Source: a virus. From it: DNA of 33,171 nt. A program made the position numbers and the translations under genes. Every line of letters begins with the position of its first letter. Within the stretch, counting starts at the first letter, position 1. Below are positions 1 through 6,726 of the stretch, in pieces. The notes under the pieces were generated by a model, which saw nothing but the letters and a program-made list of their open reading frames with translations, was not told the origin of the DNA and did not search any database. The stretch covers positions 1-33,171 of IMG/VR virus record IMGVR_UViG_3300042907_001875; one strand, given 5' to 3'.

Positions 1-153
1 TTACAGATTATCCAAATGAACAAACAGTATTTGATGAGAGCGACAAGTTTGATATTTCAGCAAAAATAGTAGGTGGTTATGAAAGCAAGTGGTATTCTCC
101 TGCTACATTATTTGCCAATGTTTACAATTACATTCAAAACCTTTTTGTTAAGG
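1..153. repeat. Left copy of terminal direct repeat (153 bp)
   Basis: Identical to 33019-33171 except for one base: G at 27 against T at 33045, which changes a Val codon (GTA) to Leu (TTA) in the appendage gene. This shows a circular map, circular permutation or terminal redundancy, with a unit of about 33,018 bp. It may simply be an assembly overlap of a circular contig. Confidence 0.95.
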
Positions 154-1037
154 AGTTTGTAGTTGACAGGGCTACAGCAATAGATTTACAGGATACAGGT
201 GCTTTAATACGTTATGCAAAGTATATCATAACTGATTCAGCTGTTACAGGTGGATTCCCAATTGTTGTTTATGCAGTTACTAATAACAAACTATCTGAAT
301 TTGGCTATTTACTTAGGACATACGGAGTAGGTCCATTTTCTCCAAATCCTGCTTGTTTTTTCTATGATGTTAATTTTGACACAATAAGACATAGTGATTC
401 AACATTTAGTGAAAGTAAATTTCAATTGGCTCTTTACTATAACGGTGGCTATTTTACAAGAGGGCAAACAATTGAGATTAATGATGCAGACCAAGGATTG
501 GTTAGAGTAGTGGCAATTAATGAGAATTCAACGTCTTCCGCAGCTACATTATTAGGTTTTCAAAACGGAGGAACAAGTCCAAATGTTACAGGTTATCATG
601 GAAATTATGACAATATTACTGACGTTTTTGTTCATGACATTGTTCACTTTAGAAGAGAAATAGATGCTTCTATTATTAACACAGGGACAGGAGCGATGGG
701 TGTATCGGTTGCTATTGATGAGTGCCTTCTACCTCCTGCAGGATACGCTTGGGAAGTTTTATCAGCAAATGTTTGGAGACAGGCAGGTTCAAGTTATGGA
801 ACAAATCCTATAATTTCAGTTGGATATCAATCAATATTGAAATTTCAATATTGGGATAACTCTATACACTTATTAAGGTTTACTCCAGAAAATTGGACGA
901 ATTTAACAAGAATTGATAATACAACATCAAAATGCATTGTAGAGGACGAAAGACTTACAGTTAACATAAGCAATGTATCACTTACAGGAACAGGGAGAAT
1001 CGTTGTTCATGGTACAGCAAGGTTAATGAAAAAGTAA
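1..1037 (+). CDS. Tail appendage/fibre-like protein, 3' part of gene crossing the junction
   Basis: The reading frame is open from the first base to the stop at 1035-1037. The same frame starts at ATG 33006 at the other end of the window, because bases 1-153 repeat 33019-33171. Joined, the protein has about 349 residues, beginning MGQKITDYPNEQT. No in-frame ATG supports a separate start near 426, where only a TTG exists. The protein is rich in Asn, Thr, Tyr and aromatic residues, with many short beta-type stretches and no membrane segment. I do not recognise a family. Its place, last of the tail genes and directly before the lysis genes, suggests a virion appendage or receptor-binding protein. 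That function is inferred from position only. Its stop overlaps the next start (TAATG). Confidence 0.8.
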   Translation, partial: TDYPNEQTVFDESDKFDISAKIVGGYESKWYSPATLFANVYNYIQNLFVKEFVVDRATAIDLQDTGALIRYAKYIITDSAVTGGFPIVVYAVTNNKLSEFGYLLRTYGVGPFSPNPACFFYDVNFDTIRHSDSTFSESKFQLALYYNGGYFTRGQTIEINDADQGLVRVVAINENSTSSAATLLGFQNGGTSPNVTGYHGNYDNITDVFVHDIVHFRREIDASIINTGTGAMGVSVAIDECLLPPAGYAWEVLSANVWRQAGSSYGTNPIISVGYQSILKFQYWDNSIHLLRFTPENWTNLTRIDNTTSKCIVEDERLTVNISNVSLTGTGRIVVHGTARLMKK

Positions 1038-1204
1038 TGGATTTTTTTATATACACTTTATGCTCAATTATCGCAATTGCAATATTAATTGATTTAGTGT
1101 TTCTTTGGCTATACAAAAGGTTTATAAATAAATTGATAAAAAAAATAAGCAAAATTGGTTTTATTTTAAGTATTATTGCATTCTTTAAAAACGATAGATC
1201 ATGA
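1037..1204 (+). CDS. Small membrane protein (55 aa), lysis-region
   Basis: The ATG at 1037 overlaps the stop of the upstream gene (TAATG) and the TGA at 1202-1204 overlaps the ATG of the next (ATGA), so the gene is translationally coupled on both sides. The protein has a hydrophobic segment at about residues 3-25, a basic stretch (KRFINKLIKKISK) at 28-39, a second short hydrophobic stretch at 41-50, and a charged tail. It resembles small phage holin or spanin-type components only in size, topology and location beside the endolysin. I cannot assign a family. Confidence 0.65.
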   Translation: MDFFIYTLCSIIAIAILIDLVFLWLYKRFINKLIKKISKIGFILSIIAFFKNDRS

Positions 1205-1512
1205 ATTTTTTATTCTTTGAAACAAAAGTAATTTTGGCAAACATTCGTGAATTCATTAGTTCGCACCTGACTATAAATGATAATTTTATGTTAGGATTTA
1301 TTTATACGATTTGCGGAACGAGCACCACAGGGCTAATGTTTATAAGCACTATTTCAACAAAGGAGGCTATTCAAACTATTTCAGCGTCTTTTGCCTTAAT
1401 TCCTGCCATAGGAATGTGCTTCCTGTTTTTAGTAAACAAATACTCTGAATTAAAGGAGGCTGCAAAAAAAGTAAAAAGAGGCTTTAAAAAATTATGGAAC
1501 AAATATTTTTAA
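1201..1512 (+). CDS. Holin-like membrane protein (103 aa)
   Basis: The protein has two probable transmembrane segments, roughly residues 30-52 and 58-78, followed by a strongly basic, Lys-rich C-terminus (about 83-103). Size, two membrane spans and a charged tail fit a class II type holin, the protein that permeabilises the inner membrane so that the endolysin can act. The start overlaps the preceding stop (ATGA). Three consecutive small membrane proteins upstream of a peptidase make a lysis cassette likely, but which one is the holin cannot be decided from sequence alone. Confidence 0.7.
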   Translation: MNFLFFETKVILANIREFISSHLTINDNFMLGFIYTICGTSTTGLMFISTISTKEAIQTISASFALIPAIGMCFLFLVNKYSELKEAAKKVKRGFKKLWNKYF

Positions 1513-1531
1513 TAACTATAAAAAACAACAA

Positions 1532-1771
1532 ATGAGGAACTTAAAACTTTTCAAGAACTACAGTAAGCCGACACCTTTAAAGTGGCGCAAGAGGGGTGAT
1601 TTCGCTGTAATTACAGCTATTATCATGACCCTTTTCAAGCCTTTAATAGATAGTAACCCGAGTCTTGCTGATGAGGCTGAAAAATTGATACCGAGTGTCA
1701 TTTCAGTCGTAATGCTTTTGTTTAAATTGTGGACCTCAACTCACTCTGTAAAAGAAGATGAAAACGAATAG
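1532..1771 (+). CDS. Small membrane protein (79 aa), holin/antiholin candidate
   Basis: After a basic N-terminus (about residues 1-22) there are two hydrophobic stretches, around 24-40 and 53-68, and an acidic C-terminal tail. Its last 14 bases overlap the start of the endolysin gene at 1758, implying translational coupling to lysis. It lacks recognisable enzyme motifs. Possible roles are holin, antiholin or another membrane-disrupting lysis factor. The A-rich stretch before ATG 1532 (aaaaaacaacaaatg) is like other starts in this genome. Confidence 0.65.
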   Translation: MRNLKLFKNYSKPTPLKWRKRGDFAVITAIIMTLFKPLIDSNPSLADEAEKLIPSVISVVMLLFKLWTSTHSVKEDENE

Positions 1772-2282
1772 TTTATTGGTTAACAAGTTTGGAATTCCTT
1801 TAGATAATTTAAGCACTCTTGACATAAAAGAGCAGTTATCTTTTGAAAGTAAGCACATGACTTTTTTCAACATTGATGCATCAATGGCAGAGTATTTAAA
1901 GGCTATGCCGAGAAGGATTTATTGCAATAAGAATTTAGTTTTACCTCTTAAAAGGGCGCTGACATCATTAATTGAGCAAGGTCTTCATACCGACTTAAGG
2001 ACTTATGACGGTTGTTTTAATATACGACCTATAAGAGGTTATGAGTCTCAATTTAAAAAGTTAATGAAGGAGGGCAAAATTGAAGATGCATCAACTTTCC
2101 TGAGCACTCATTCTTGGGGAATGGCAATTGACCTTAATGCATCGTGGAATAAATTAGGTGCAATACCAACGCTTTCAAGGGAGTTTGTTAATTGCTTTAA
2201 GAAGGAAGGATTTAAGTGGGGAGGGGAGTTTTCAAGAAAAGACGGAATGCACTTTCAAATTGATTTGCAGGTAACGTTTTAA
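1758..2282 (+). CDS. Endolysin, M15-family (VanY-like) zinc peptidase
   Basis: A 174-residue protein with the signature of M15 peptidases (Peptidase_M15_4/VanY-like L,D- or D,D-peptidases), which cut peptide cross-links of peptidoglycan. Visible hallmarks are TYDGCFNIRPIRG (about 82-94), the zinc-site motif STHSWGMAIDLN with His118 and Asp125, the downstream WGG at 154-156, and DGMHFQID with the third ligand His165. The length is typical of phage endolysins of this family, with no added cell-wall-binding domain and no signal peptide, so export needs a holin. The start overlaps the upstream membrane gene by 14 bases. A strong terminator follows 50 bases after the stop, ending the late transcript. 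Confidence 0.92.
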   Translation: MKTNSLLVNKFGIPLDNLSTLDIKEQLSFESKHMTFFNIDASMAEYLKAMPRRIYCNKNLVLPLKRALTSLIEQGLHTDLRTYDGCFNIRPIRGYESQFKKLMKEGKIEDASTFLSTHSWGMAIDLNASWNKLGAIPTLSREFVNCFKKEGFKWGGEFSRKDGMHFQIDLQVTF

Positions 2283-2294
2283 TGTTTATATTTG
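2264..2294 (+). promoter_or_regulatory. Bacteroidota-type promoter reading into a terminator
   Basis: TTTG at 2264-2267, a gap of 19 bases, then TATATTTG at 2287-2294: the best match in the window to the Bacteroidota TTTG-N19-TAnnTTTG consensus. It overlaps the end of the endolysin gene. Transcription would start near 2300 and meet the terminator at 2333-2360 within about 60 bases. Confidence 0.5.
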
Positions 2295-2299
2295 TGTTC

Positions 2300-2360
2300 T
2301 CTTTTGAATGAATCCCTTTGGTTTGGGTTTAGACCGTCTTGGAAACAGGGCGGTTTTTTT
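2300..2360 (+). ncRNA. Candidate short RNA or attenuated leader
   Basis: This interval lies between the consensus-like promoter at 2264-2294 and the terminator hairpin at 2333-2360. Initiation there would give an RNA of about 60 nucleotides. It contains no convincing ORF. It could be a small RNA, an attenuated leader of early operon 1, or a by-product of a chance promoter match. The RNA itself is an inference. Confidence 0.3.
2333..2360 (+). terminator. Strong intrinsic terminator after the lysis cassette
   Basis: A 9 bp stem (2333-2341 with 2346-2354, including two G-T pairs), a GAAA tetraloop at 2342-2345, and a run of seven T from 2354. It sits 50 bases after the endolysin stop and separates the late unit from early operon 1. 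Confidence 0.9.
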
Positions 2361-2425
2361 ATTGACTTTTTCTTATTTGTTAAAAATCGTTAAAAGAAAA
2401 TAATTATTTACTCAATGATTAGGAA

Positions 2426-2449
2426 GTAGGAAAAATTTTCCTACTTTTG
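2426..2449 (+). promoter_or_regulatory. Early promoter 1 with 19-bp palindromic operator
   Basis: GTAGGAAAA-A-TTTTCCTAC at 2426-2444 is a perfect inverted repeat whose right arm overlaps the -7 box TACTTTTG (2442-2449). An extra half-site-like TAGGAA lies at 2420-2425. A protein bound here would cover the promoter. A near-identical element sits before early operon 2 at 4276-4299. No good -33 box is visible. Confidence 0.75.
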
Positions 2450-2481
2450 CCGATGTAATAACAAACCAAAAACCAAACCAA

Positions 2482-2667
2482 ATGAGAAAAAAACACATTT
2501 TAACCAAGACAATCATAGTGACATTCGAGTGGGAAGATGCTGACCGCGAGGTTGGTATTATGGAAGGCGGATATATCTTAACGGATATAGTTGATGCAGA
2601 CACCAAAAAACAACTTGACTTTTCACTTAATGTTTATGAAGAATTAACCCAAGAACTTACTAAATAA
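2482..2667 (+). CDS. Hypothetical early protein (61 aa)
   Basis: First gene of early operon 1, 33 bases behind the promoter/operator. The start ATG is preceded by the leader AAACCAAACCAA seen before several early genes. The protein is acidic, without membrane segments or recognisable motifs, and alternates beta-like stretches (TIIVTFEWED, about 9-18) with a helical, acidic C-terminus. I do not recognise it. The next gene starts two bases after its stop. As the first early gene it could act against host functions or in regulation, but nothing in the sequence shows this. Confidence 0.65.
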   Translation: MRKKHILTKTIIVTFEWEDADREVGIMEGGYILTDIVDADTKKQLDFSLNVYEELTQELTK

Positions 2668-2669
2668 TC

Positions 2670-3221
2670 ATGAAATCAGAAAAGCAAATTTTAAGAGACA
2701 AGGGCAATGAATATGGATTCAAAGCCCTAACAGATAAAGAACTTTTAAACGTAGCAGGGTTCAAAGGGAAGCAAGAAGAATTCTACACTACGTCGGCCTA
2801 CAGGGCAATGAAAGAACTTGTAAGAAGGAAGGAAACAGCCGAATTGAAGCAGGTTAGGTCAAGCAATGATGCCTATGCTTTGTTTTCCTTTCTTGAAGAT
2901 ATGGATAAGGAGCAGTTTTGGGCAATGTTCTTGAATCGTTCTAACAAAGTGCAAGAAGTGAAATTCATTTCACAGGGTGATGTTTCAGGGACGGTTTGCG
3001 ATATTAAAGAAATATTAAAGACCGCGATAAACTTAAAAAGTTCGTCAATTATACTTTGCCACAATCACCCTTCGGGAAACAGGACACCTTCTCCTGCAGA
3101 CTTTTCACTGACAAAAAAGTTAAAGGAAGCAGCGGATTTAATCGGGAGTCAAGTAATTGAGCACATTATAATTTGTGGAGCAGGTAACTATTATAGTTTC
3201 GCTGATGAAGGAACTCTATAA
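2670..3221 (+). CDS. radC: RadC-like JAB/MPN-domain protein
   Basis: A 183-residue protein whose C-terminal two-thirds matches the RadC family. It carries the metal-site motif HNHPSGN at 131-137, followed by the conserved Ser141 and Asp144 of the JAMM signature and by DFSLTKKLKEAADLIG. The N-terminal part (about 1-60) is not the usual helix-hairpin-helix region of chromosomal RadC and looks like a short phage or mobile-element variant. RadC-like proteins are common in Bacteroidota mobile elements and phages; their biochemical role is not settled, although the JAMM fold implies a metal-dependent hydrolase. Second gene of early operon 1. Confidence 0.88.
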   Translation: MKSEKQILRDKGNEYGFKALTDKELLNVAGFKGKQEEFYTTSAYRAMKELVRRKETAELKQVRSSNDAYALFSFLEDMDKEQFWAMFLNRSNKVQEVKFISQGDVSGTVCDIKEILKTAINLKSSSIILCHNHPSGNRTPSPADFSLTKKLKEAADLIGSQVIEHIIICGAGNYYSFADEGTL

Positions 3222-3243
3222 AAAAGTCATTGAATCAAGTATT

Positions 3244-3519
3244 ATGGCACTAACAGTCGGTGACTTCATAATTGAAAAAGACAATAAAAAAATAACTTTA
3301 AAAAGTCAAATCAAACAACAAATATCAAAAATGGGAAAAAGGGAAATTGCAAGTTTTGAAATGAGTGCCGAATACTATCACTCATCGTGGATAAATGGAA
3401 ACAGGAATCATGTTAAGCAGGAGCTGAAAGAATTGAATCAAATCAGCAACAAGCTATTCAATAGAATCCTTTTTGACCTTCCAAAAGAAATACAGGTAAA
3501 GATCATTGATAATTTATAA
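3244..3519 (+). CDS. Hypothetical early protein (91 aa)
   Basis: The frame extends upstream into the radC-like gene, with an alternative ATG at 3205. I chose ATG 3244 because it lies just after the upstream stop at 3221 and has A-rich sequence before it. The protein is basic, with a predicted helical C-terminal half (KQELKELNQISNKLF, about 60-74) and no membrane segments. I do not recognise a family. It is followed at 19 bases by the next gene in the same operon. Confidence 0.6.
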   Translation: MALTVGDFIIEKDNKKITLKSQIKQQISKMGKREIASFEMSAEYYHSSWINGNRNHVKQELKELNQISNKLFNRILFDLPKEIQVKIIDNL

Positions 3520-3538
3520 ACCAACAAATCAAATAAAC

Positions 3539-3766
3539 ATGAAGCAATCAGAAGTAAACAAAGTAATCAAAAAAGTCCTTGCAAACCGAAAGGAAGGCAG
3601 GGGAGTTGAGAACGTCGAAAAGACAATCCACGAGGAAAATCCATCATGGTCAAGAAGGCAGATTTGGAACGTATTAACAGGTAAGGTGAATGCAAAATAT
3701 CCATATCATTTTGAGTGGTTACAAAGAGCAGGTGAGTTATTGAAAAAAGGAGGCAAAAATGCTTAA
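3539..3766 (+). CDS. Small basic, possibly DNA-binding protein (75 aa)
   Basis: I chose ATG 3539, preceded by an AAACCAACAAATC-like leader, over an ATA-rich upstream extension. The protein is Lys/Arg-rich and mostly helical. The segment about 24-55, including ENPSWSRRQIWNVLTGKV, has the spacing of a helix-turn-helix-like motif, which would fit a small phage regulator, but the match is weak. Its end overlaps the next start by 8 bases. As a basic protein of early operon 1, it is one candidate ligand of the palindromic operators at 2426 and 4276. This is speculation. Confidence 0.6.
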   Translation: MKQSEVNKVIKKVLANRKEGRGVENVEKTIHEENPSWSRRQIWNVLTGKVNAKYPYHFEWLQRAGELLKKGGKNA

Positions 3767-4265
3767 GGCCTTATTAACATTCAGACATTGGTATAAAGTT
3801 CCTGCAGGTGAGTACAATTGCAATGAGGGTCCTATTTTAACACGATTAAGGAGGGATTTTAATTGGGAGATACTTACAGATGCATCGTGGGGGAACACCG
3901 ACATTAACCCTGTAAAACATAGAGTAATAGGTTTGTCATTGGATAAGAAAATGGCAAAAGACAGTTTTAATATTTTCTATTCTTATTCGGTGCTTACAGA
4001 AAGAATAACATTTTATTGGGTGCAATACATTGAAGGAGTTTGCTATTCGTGGGAAATAAAGTCAGTTTGTGTTGGAGGGAAGGTATCAATAAAGCTTCAA
4101 TGGGACTGCAATTTAAAGACTCATAAAGTTTTCATTGACTCCGAATGCGCTCAATCAATAATGATCGCTGACAGGTATCGTTGGGGTTGGAGATTAACTC
4201 CATTGTTGTTTAAGACCTCAGCGAAAATGTGGGAAGTTAAAATAAATAAAAAAATATTTTCATAA
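3759..4265 (+). CDS. Hypothetical protein (168 aa)
   Basis: The last gene of early operon 1 overlaps the previous gene by 8 bases. An AGGAGG sequence lies at 3748-3753, just upstream of the ATG, unusual here since most genes lack Shine-Dalgarno sites, though these bases also encode part of the upstream protein. The protein is rich in Trp (ten or so) and basic residues, with Cys at about 21, 95, 103, 116 and 129. No known fold or motif is evident to me, and there is no signal peptide or clear membrane segment. Confidence 0.6.
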   Translation: MLKALLTFRHWYKVPAGEYNCNEGPILTRLRRDFNWEILTDASWGNTDINPVKHRVIGLSLDKKMAKDSFNIFYSYSVLTERITFYWVQYIEGVCYSWEIKSVCVGGKVSIKLQWDCNLKTHKVFIDSECAQSIMIADRYRWGWRLTPLLFKTSAKMWEVKINKKIFS

Positions 4266-4275
4266 AGAGTAGGAA

Positions 4276-4299
4276 GTAGGAAATTTTTTCCTACATTTA
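4276..4299 (+). promoter_or_regulatory. Early promoter 2 with palindromic operator
   Basis: GTAGGAAAT-T-TTTTCCTAC at 4276-4294 is an inverted repeat with 8 of 9 positions matching. Its right arm runs into TACATTTA (4292-4299), one base off the TAnnTTTG box. A directly repeated AGTAGGA lies just upstream (4268-4281). It closely matches the element at 2426-2449 in sequence and in position relative to the -7 box, so the two early operons are probably co-regulated. Confidence 0.7.
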
Positions 4300-4337
4300 C
4301 AGAACAAATAATTTAATAATCAATAAAAACAGACAAA

Positions 4338-4748
4338 ATGAAAAAATTATCAAGAAGGCAATTAATGTTAGAAACAGTGGAAATCACTAATTCACAGGAG
4401 TATTTAGAGTGGGCGAACAGGGTTGATTCTGCAAGAGAGCAGGAATTAATCAGTGAGTCAGACGTCGCGTGGCTATTTCATGTTTGCGCTGAACATTGTA
4501 ACGTCAAGAATATACCTATGAGGGAAGGTGATTCACCTTATTCAAAGAAAACAGTTGTGACCACAATTTATTCAGAAAACAAAATGGGGTTCACGATTCA
4601 GCAAGGAGTATCAACTATGTTAATTCTTGACAGTAATGGAAATGAAATTAATGCAGGTAGATTGAATAAATTAGAATTTGACATCGTTATGGGCTTAATG
4701 CGATACGCAAAGTCAGATATGGATGCAGAGTTAAACAAAGTAAATTAA
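4338..4748 (+). CDS. Hypothetical early protein (136 aa)
   Basis: First gene of early operon 2, 39 bases behind its promoter/operator, with an A-rich leader (aaaaacagacaaaatg). The protein is soluble and acidic with a basic N-terminus (KKLSRRQ), a helical first half and a beta-like middle (VVTTIYSENKMGFTIQQG, about 74-91). I recognise no family. Its position ahead of the ssDNA-binding-like and recombination genes suggests a role in replication or takeover of the host, but this rests on position only. Confidence 0.6.
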   Translation: MKKLSRRQLMLETVEITNSQEYLEWANRVDSAREQELISESDVAWLFHVCAEHCNVKNIPMREGDSPYSKKTVVTTIYSENKMGFTIQQGVSTMLILDSNGNEINAGRLNKLEFDIVMGLMRYAKSDMDAELNKVN

Positions 4749-4774
4749 TTATAAACCAACAAATAAAAAATCAA

Positions 4775-5062
4775 ATGTTAGAAGCAACAGGAATTATCAA
4801 GAGTATTGAAGCACCCGAGCAGGTGACTGACAGTTTTAAGAAATCAAGGTTAGTGTTAGAACTTGACTCAAACACAAAGTATCCACAGGAAGTGCAATTT
4901 CAATTAATCAACAAAAATTGCGACCTCGTAAATTCTTTTGCGGAAGGCCAAACAGTAACAGTAACTTTCAATTTAAGAGGCAGAAAAGGACATACAAGAA
5001 CAGGTGATGAGATTTACTATAATGCTCTTGATGTTTACAAAATCAAATTATTCACAATTTAA
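4775..5062 (+). CDS. DUF3127-like OB-fold, putative ssDNA-binding protein
   Basis: A 95-residue protein matching the DUF3127 pattern found in Bacteroidota and their phages: EVQFQLINKNCDLVNSF (about 39-55), then GQTVTVTFNLRGR (58-70) and a final beta strand. The predicted fold is an OB-fold, and such proteins commonly stand next to recombination genes, so they are read as single-stranded DNA-binding proteins. The neighbouring ERF recombinase and nuclease support that reading. There is no acidic C-terminal tail of the bacterial SSB type. The leader before the ATG is A-rich. Confidence 0.7.
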   Translation: MLEATGIIKSIEAPEQVTDSFKKSRLVLELDSNTKYPQEVQFQLINKNCDLVNSFAEGQTVTVTFNLRGRKGHTRTGDEIYYNALDVYKIKLFTI

Positions 5063-5077
5063 TCTAAAACAAACCAA

Positions 5078-5623
5078 ATGAACCAAATGAAATCAATCTC
5101 AAAAGCCTTGTTACAGGCTCAAATGGAAATGGGAAGTGCTTCAAAGACAGCGAGCAATCCATTTTTCAAGTCAAAGTATGCAGACCTAAACAGTATTCGC
5201 GAGGCTTGTATGCCTTCATTGAATAAATACGGAATAGTCCTGCTTCAACCTATCGTAAATATTGACGGTAAAAACTTCGTAAAAACATTATTGCTTCACG
5301 AAAGTGGCGAAAGTCTTGAAAGTTTTACCGAAATAGTTTACTCAAAAACCAATGATGCCCAAGCACAAGGTTCAGGGATAACTTATGCAAGACGTTACGG
5401 AATGCAGTCATTCTTAAACGTTGGGGCCGACGATGATGATGGGAACAAAGCTTCAAGTCCTAAAAGTGATAATACTTCCACAGGAAGAACGAAGTTAACC
5501 ATAGGTAGCACAGAGTACCAAAGTTGTATGAAGGCTCTTAAAAATGGCTTCACGATGGACCAAATCAAGTCAAAGTACGATATATCAAAAGAAGTTGAAC
5601 AATCATTAACAAACGAAATATAA
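5078..5623 (+). CDS. erf: ERF-family single-strand annealing protein
   Basis: A 181-residue protein with the two ERF hallmarks: NPFFKSKYADLNSI (27-40) and GSGITYARRYGMQSFLNVGADDDDGN (98-123). ERF proteins anneal complementary single strands and promote phage recombination and genome circularisation. The C-terminal part (about 130-181) is variable and shows a small helical region. Two in-frame ATGs (5078 and 5087) each follow an ACCAA leader, so the exact start is uncertain by three codons. Flanked by the OB-fold protein and, one gene on, a PD-(D/E)XK nuclease, it forms a typical recombination module. Confidence 0.92.
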   Translation: MNQMKSISKALLQAQMEMGSASKTASNPFFKSKYADLNSIREACMPSLNKYGIVLLQPIVNIDGKNFVKTLLLHESGESLESFTEIVYSKTNDAQAQGSGITYARRYGMQSFLNVGADDDDGNKASSPKSDNTSTGRTKLTIGSTEYQSCMKALKNGFTMDQIKSKYDISKEVEQSLTNEI

Positions 5624-5886
5624 TGGAAATAACTATTCAAGAAACAATCGCAAAGAAGGTAGAAATTACACTTCCTCATTATGTAAAGTCAATTGCTCAT
5701 TTTTATAAAGTGGTGAGTGAAAAAGATTGCATTCAAGTTTATACAGGTGATAGACTTGGAATAGGAATATATCATGCAGGTTTGGCATTTTGTGGCGAAG
5801 TAAAAGAATCAAACGAAGAGGAATTCAACGAAGCATTTCAATTAGTTATGGACCAACTAAACATCAATAAAAATGAAAGTATTTAA
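5623..5886 (+). CDS. Hypothetical protein (87 aa)
   Basis: The start overlaps the ERF stop (TAATG), and the end overlaps the next gene by 14 bases, so all three are coupled. The protein is acidic and soluble, with beta-like strands through about residue 60 and a helical C-terminus (SNEEEFNEAFQLVMDQL). I do not recognise a family. Being embedded between an annealing protein and a nuclease, it may be an accessory factor of recombination. Confidence 0.65.
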   Translation: MEITIQETIAKKVEITLPHYVKSIAHFYKVVSEKDCIQVYTGDRLGIGIYHAGLAFCGEVKESNEEEFNEAFQLVMDQLNINKNESI

Positions 5887-6610
5887 AGCGCACCCTTCAA
5901 GCCTGTCAAAAATAATGGGAGAGGTAGGATTGTCAGAGTCACAAACTGAAAGAATGAATGAGTTAAGAATCAGAAAAGAGGGGGGTGGGAAACCACTCAC
6001 CTCTAATATGGAGGCCGACCTTGAAAAGTTGACATTCGCATTCAACAATCCCGAACTTCCTGCCGGAGCGAAAACATTTTTGAATGAATGGTATTCAAAT
6101 GAATATGAGGAAATCCGCAATAAGTATATGGATAAAGGTAACTTCGTTGAGAACGAGGTCATAGATCTCTCAGCAAGAGTTTTGGGATTGGGTGACGTAT
6201 TCAAGAATAAGCAAAAGGTAGTTGATGAATATTTTGTCGGCACCTGTGACGTATTGCTTCCAAACTTAATTATTGACGTAAAGGCTTCGTGGAGTAACAA
6301 GACGTTACAGGCCGTTGCAGCGAACGGAGCGAACTCTGATTACATTTGGCAGGGCAGAGGCTACATGAGGCTATTTGACCGCGAGAACTTCATTGTATTT
6401 CATGGATTAGTTGACACTCCTGCAGAGGTAAATTATGGCAAACATATTTCATATTCCCACATTCCCGAAAGCGAAAGGTGGGTTGCCTATTCTGTAAAAA
6501 GGGACATGCAGATTGAATCAGAAATGGTGGAAAGAGTTAAGATGTGCCGACAATATCTCGAAGTGTATAGCAAATCTTTGACATCAAATTTGGGAAAAGT
6601 TCACTATTAA
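5873..6610 (+). CDS. PD-(D/E)XK exonuclease-like protein
   Basis: A 245-residue protein with the core of a PD-(D/E)XK nuclease: GNFVENEVIDL near 89-99 (candidate Glu93), GTCDVLL at 123-129 (Asp126), and the catalytic IIDVKAS at 133-139 with Asp135 and Lys137, followed by the Gln160 region (DYIWQGRGYMRLF) typical of RecB/YqaJ-type nucleases. Phages often pair such an exonuclease with an annealing protein; here it stands one gene after ERF. It probably resects double-stranded ends for recombination. It closes early operon 2. Confidence 0.82.
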   Translation: MKVFKAHPSSLSKIMGEVGLSESQTERMNELRIRKEGGGKPLTSNMEADLEKLTFAFNNPELPAGAKTFLNEWYSNEYEEIRNKYMDKGNFVENEVIDLSARVLGLGDVFKNKQKVVDEYFVGTCDVLLPNLIIDVKASWSNKTLQAVAANGANSDYIWQGRGYMRLFDRENFIVFHGLVDTPAEVNYGKHISYSHIPESERWVAYSVKRDMQIESEMVERVKMCRQYLEVYSKSLTSNLGKVHY

Positions 6611-6618
6611 CAAGGCTT

Positions 6619-6726
6619 AAAACACTTATACACATTGAAGGCTGATTTTATACATAACATACACAAAAAAATGTTATACTTGCAGACCTTTTTTAAAAAA
6701 GCAATTTCAAAGTGTATAAGTGTTTT
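6619..6726. repeat. 15-bp perfect inverted repeat with iteron-like boxes
   Basis: AAAACACTTATACAC at 6619-6633 is the exact reverse complement of 6712-6726. With one mismatch the match extends into TTGAA/TTCAA on the inner side. The core boxes recur in a rearranged order at 6761-6780. Confidence 0.85.
6654..6682 (+). promoter_or_regulatory. Possible promoter with operator before the primase-helicase gene
   Basis: TATACTTG at 6675-6682 is one base off TAnnTTTG. The inverted arms ATAACAT (6654-6660) and ATGTTAT (6671-6677) lie between the expected -33 region and this box, as an operator would. No clear -33 TTTG is present. Confidence 0.4.

Noticed and set aside
426-1037. Separate gene starting at TTG 426
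   Set aside because: The frame is open to the window start and continues across the junction to ATG 33006; 426 is only the first alternative start codon of a longer gene.
5857-6300. Long minus-strand frame (147 aa)
   Set aside because: It lies fully opposite the PD-(D/E)XK nuclease gene, whose motifs are clear, and lacks recognisable features; a shadow frame.
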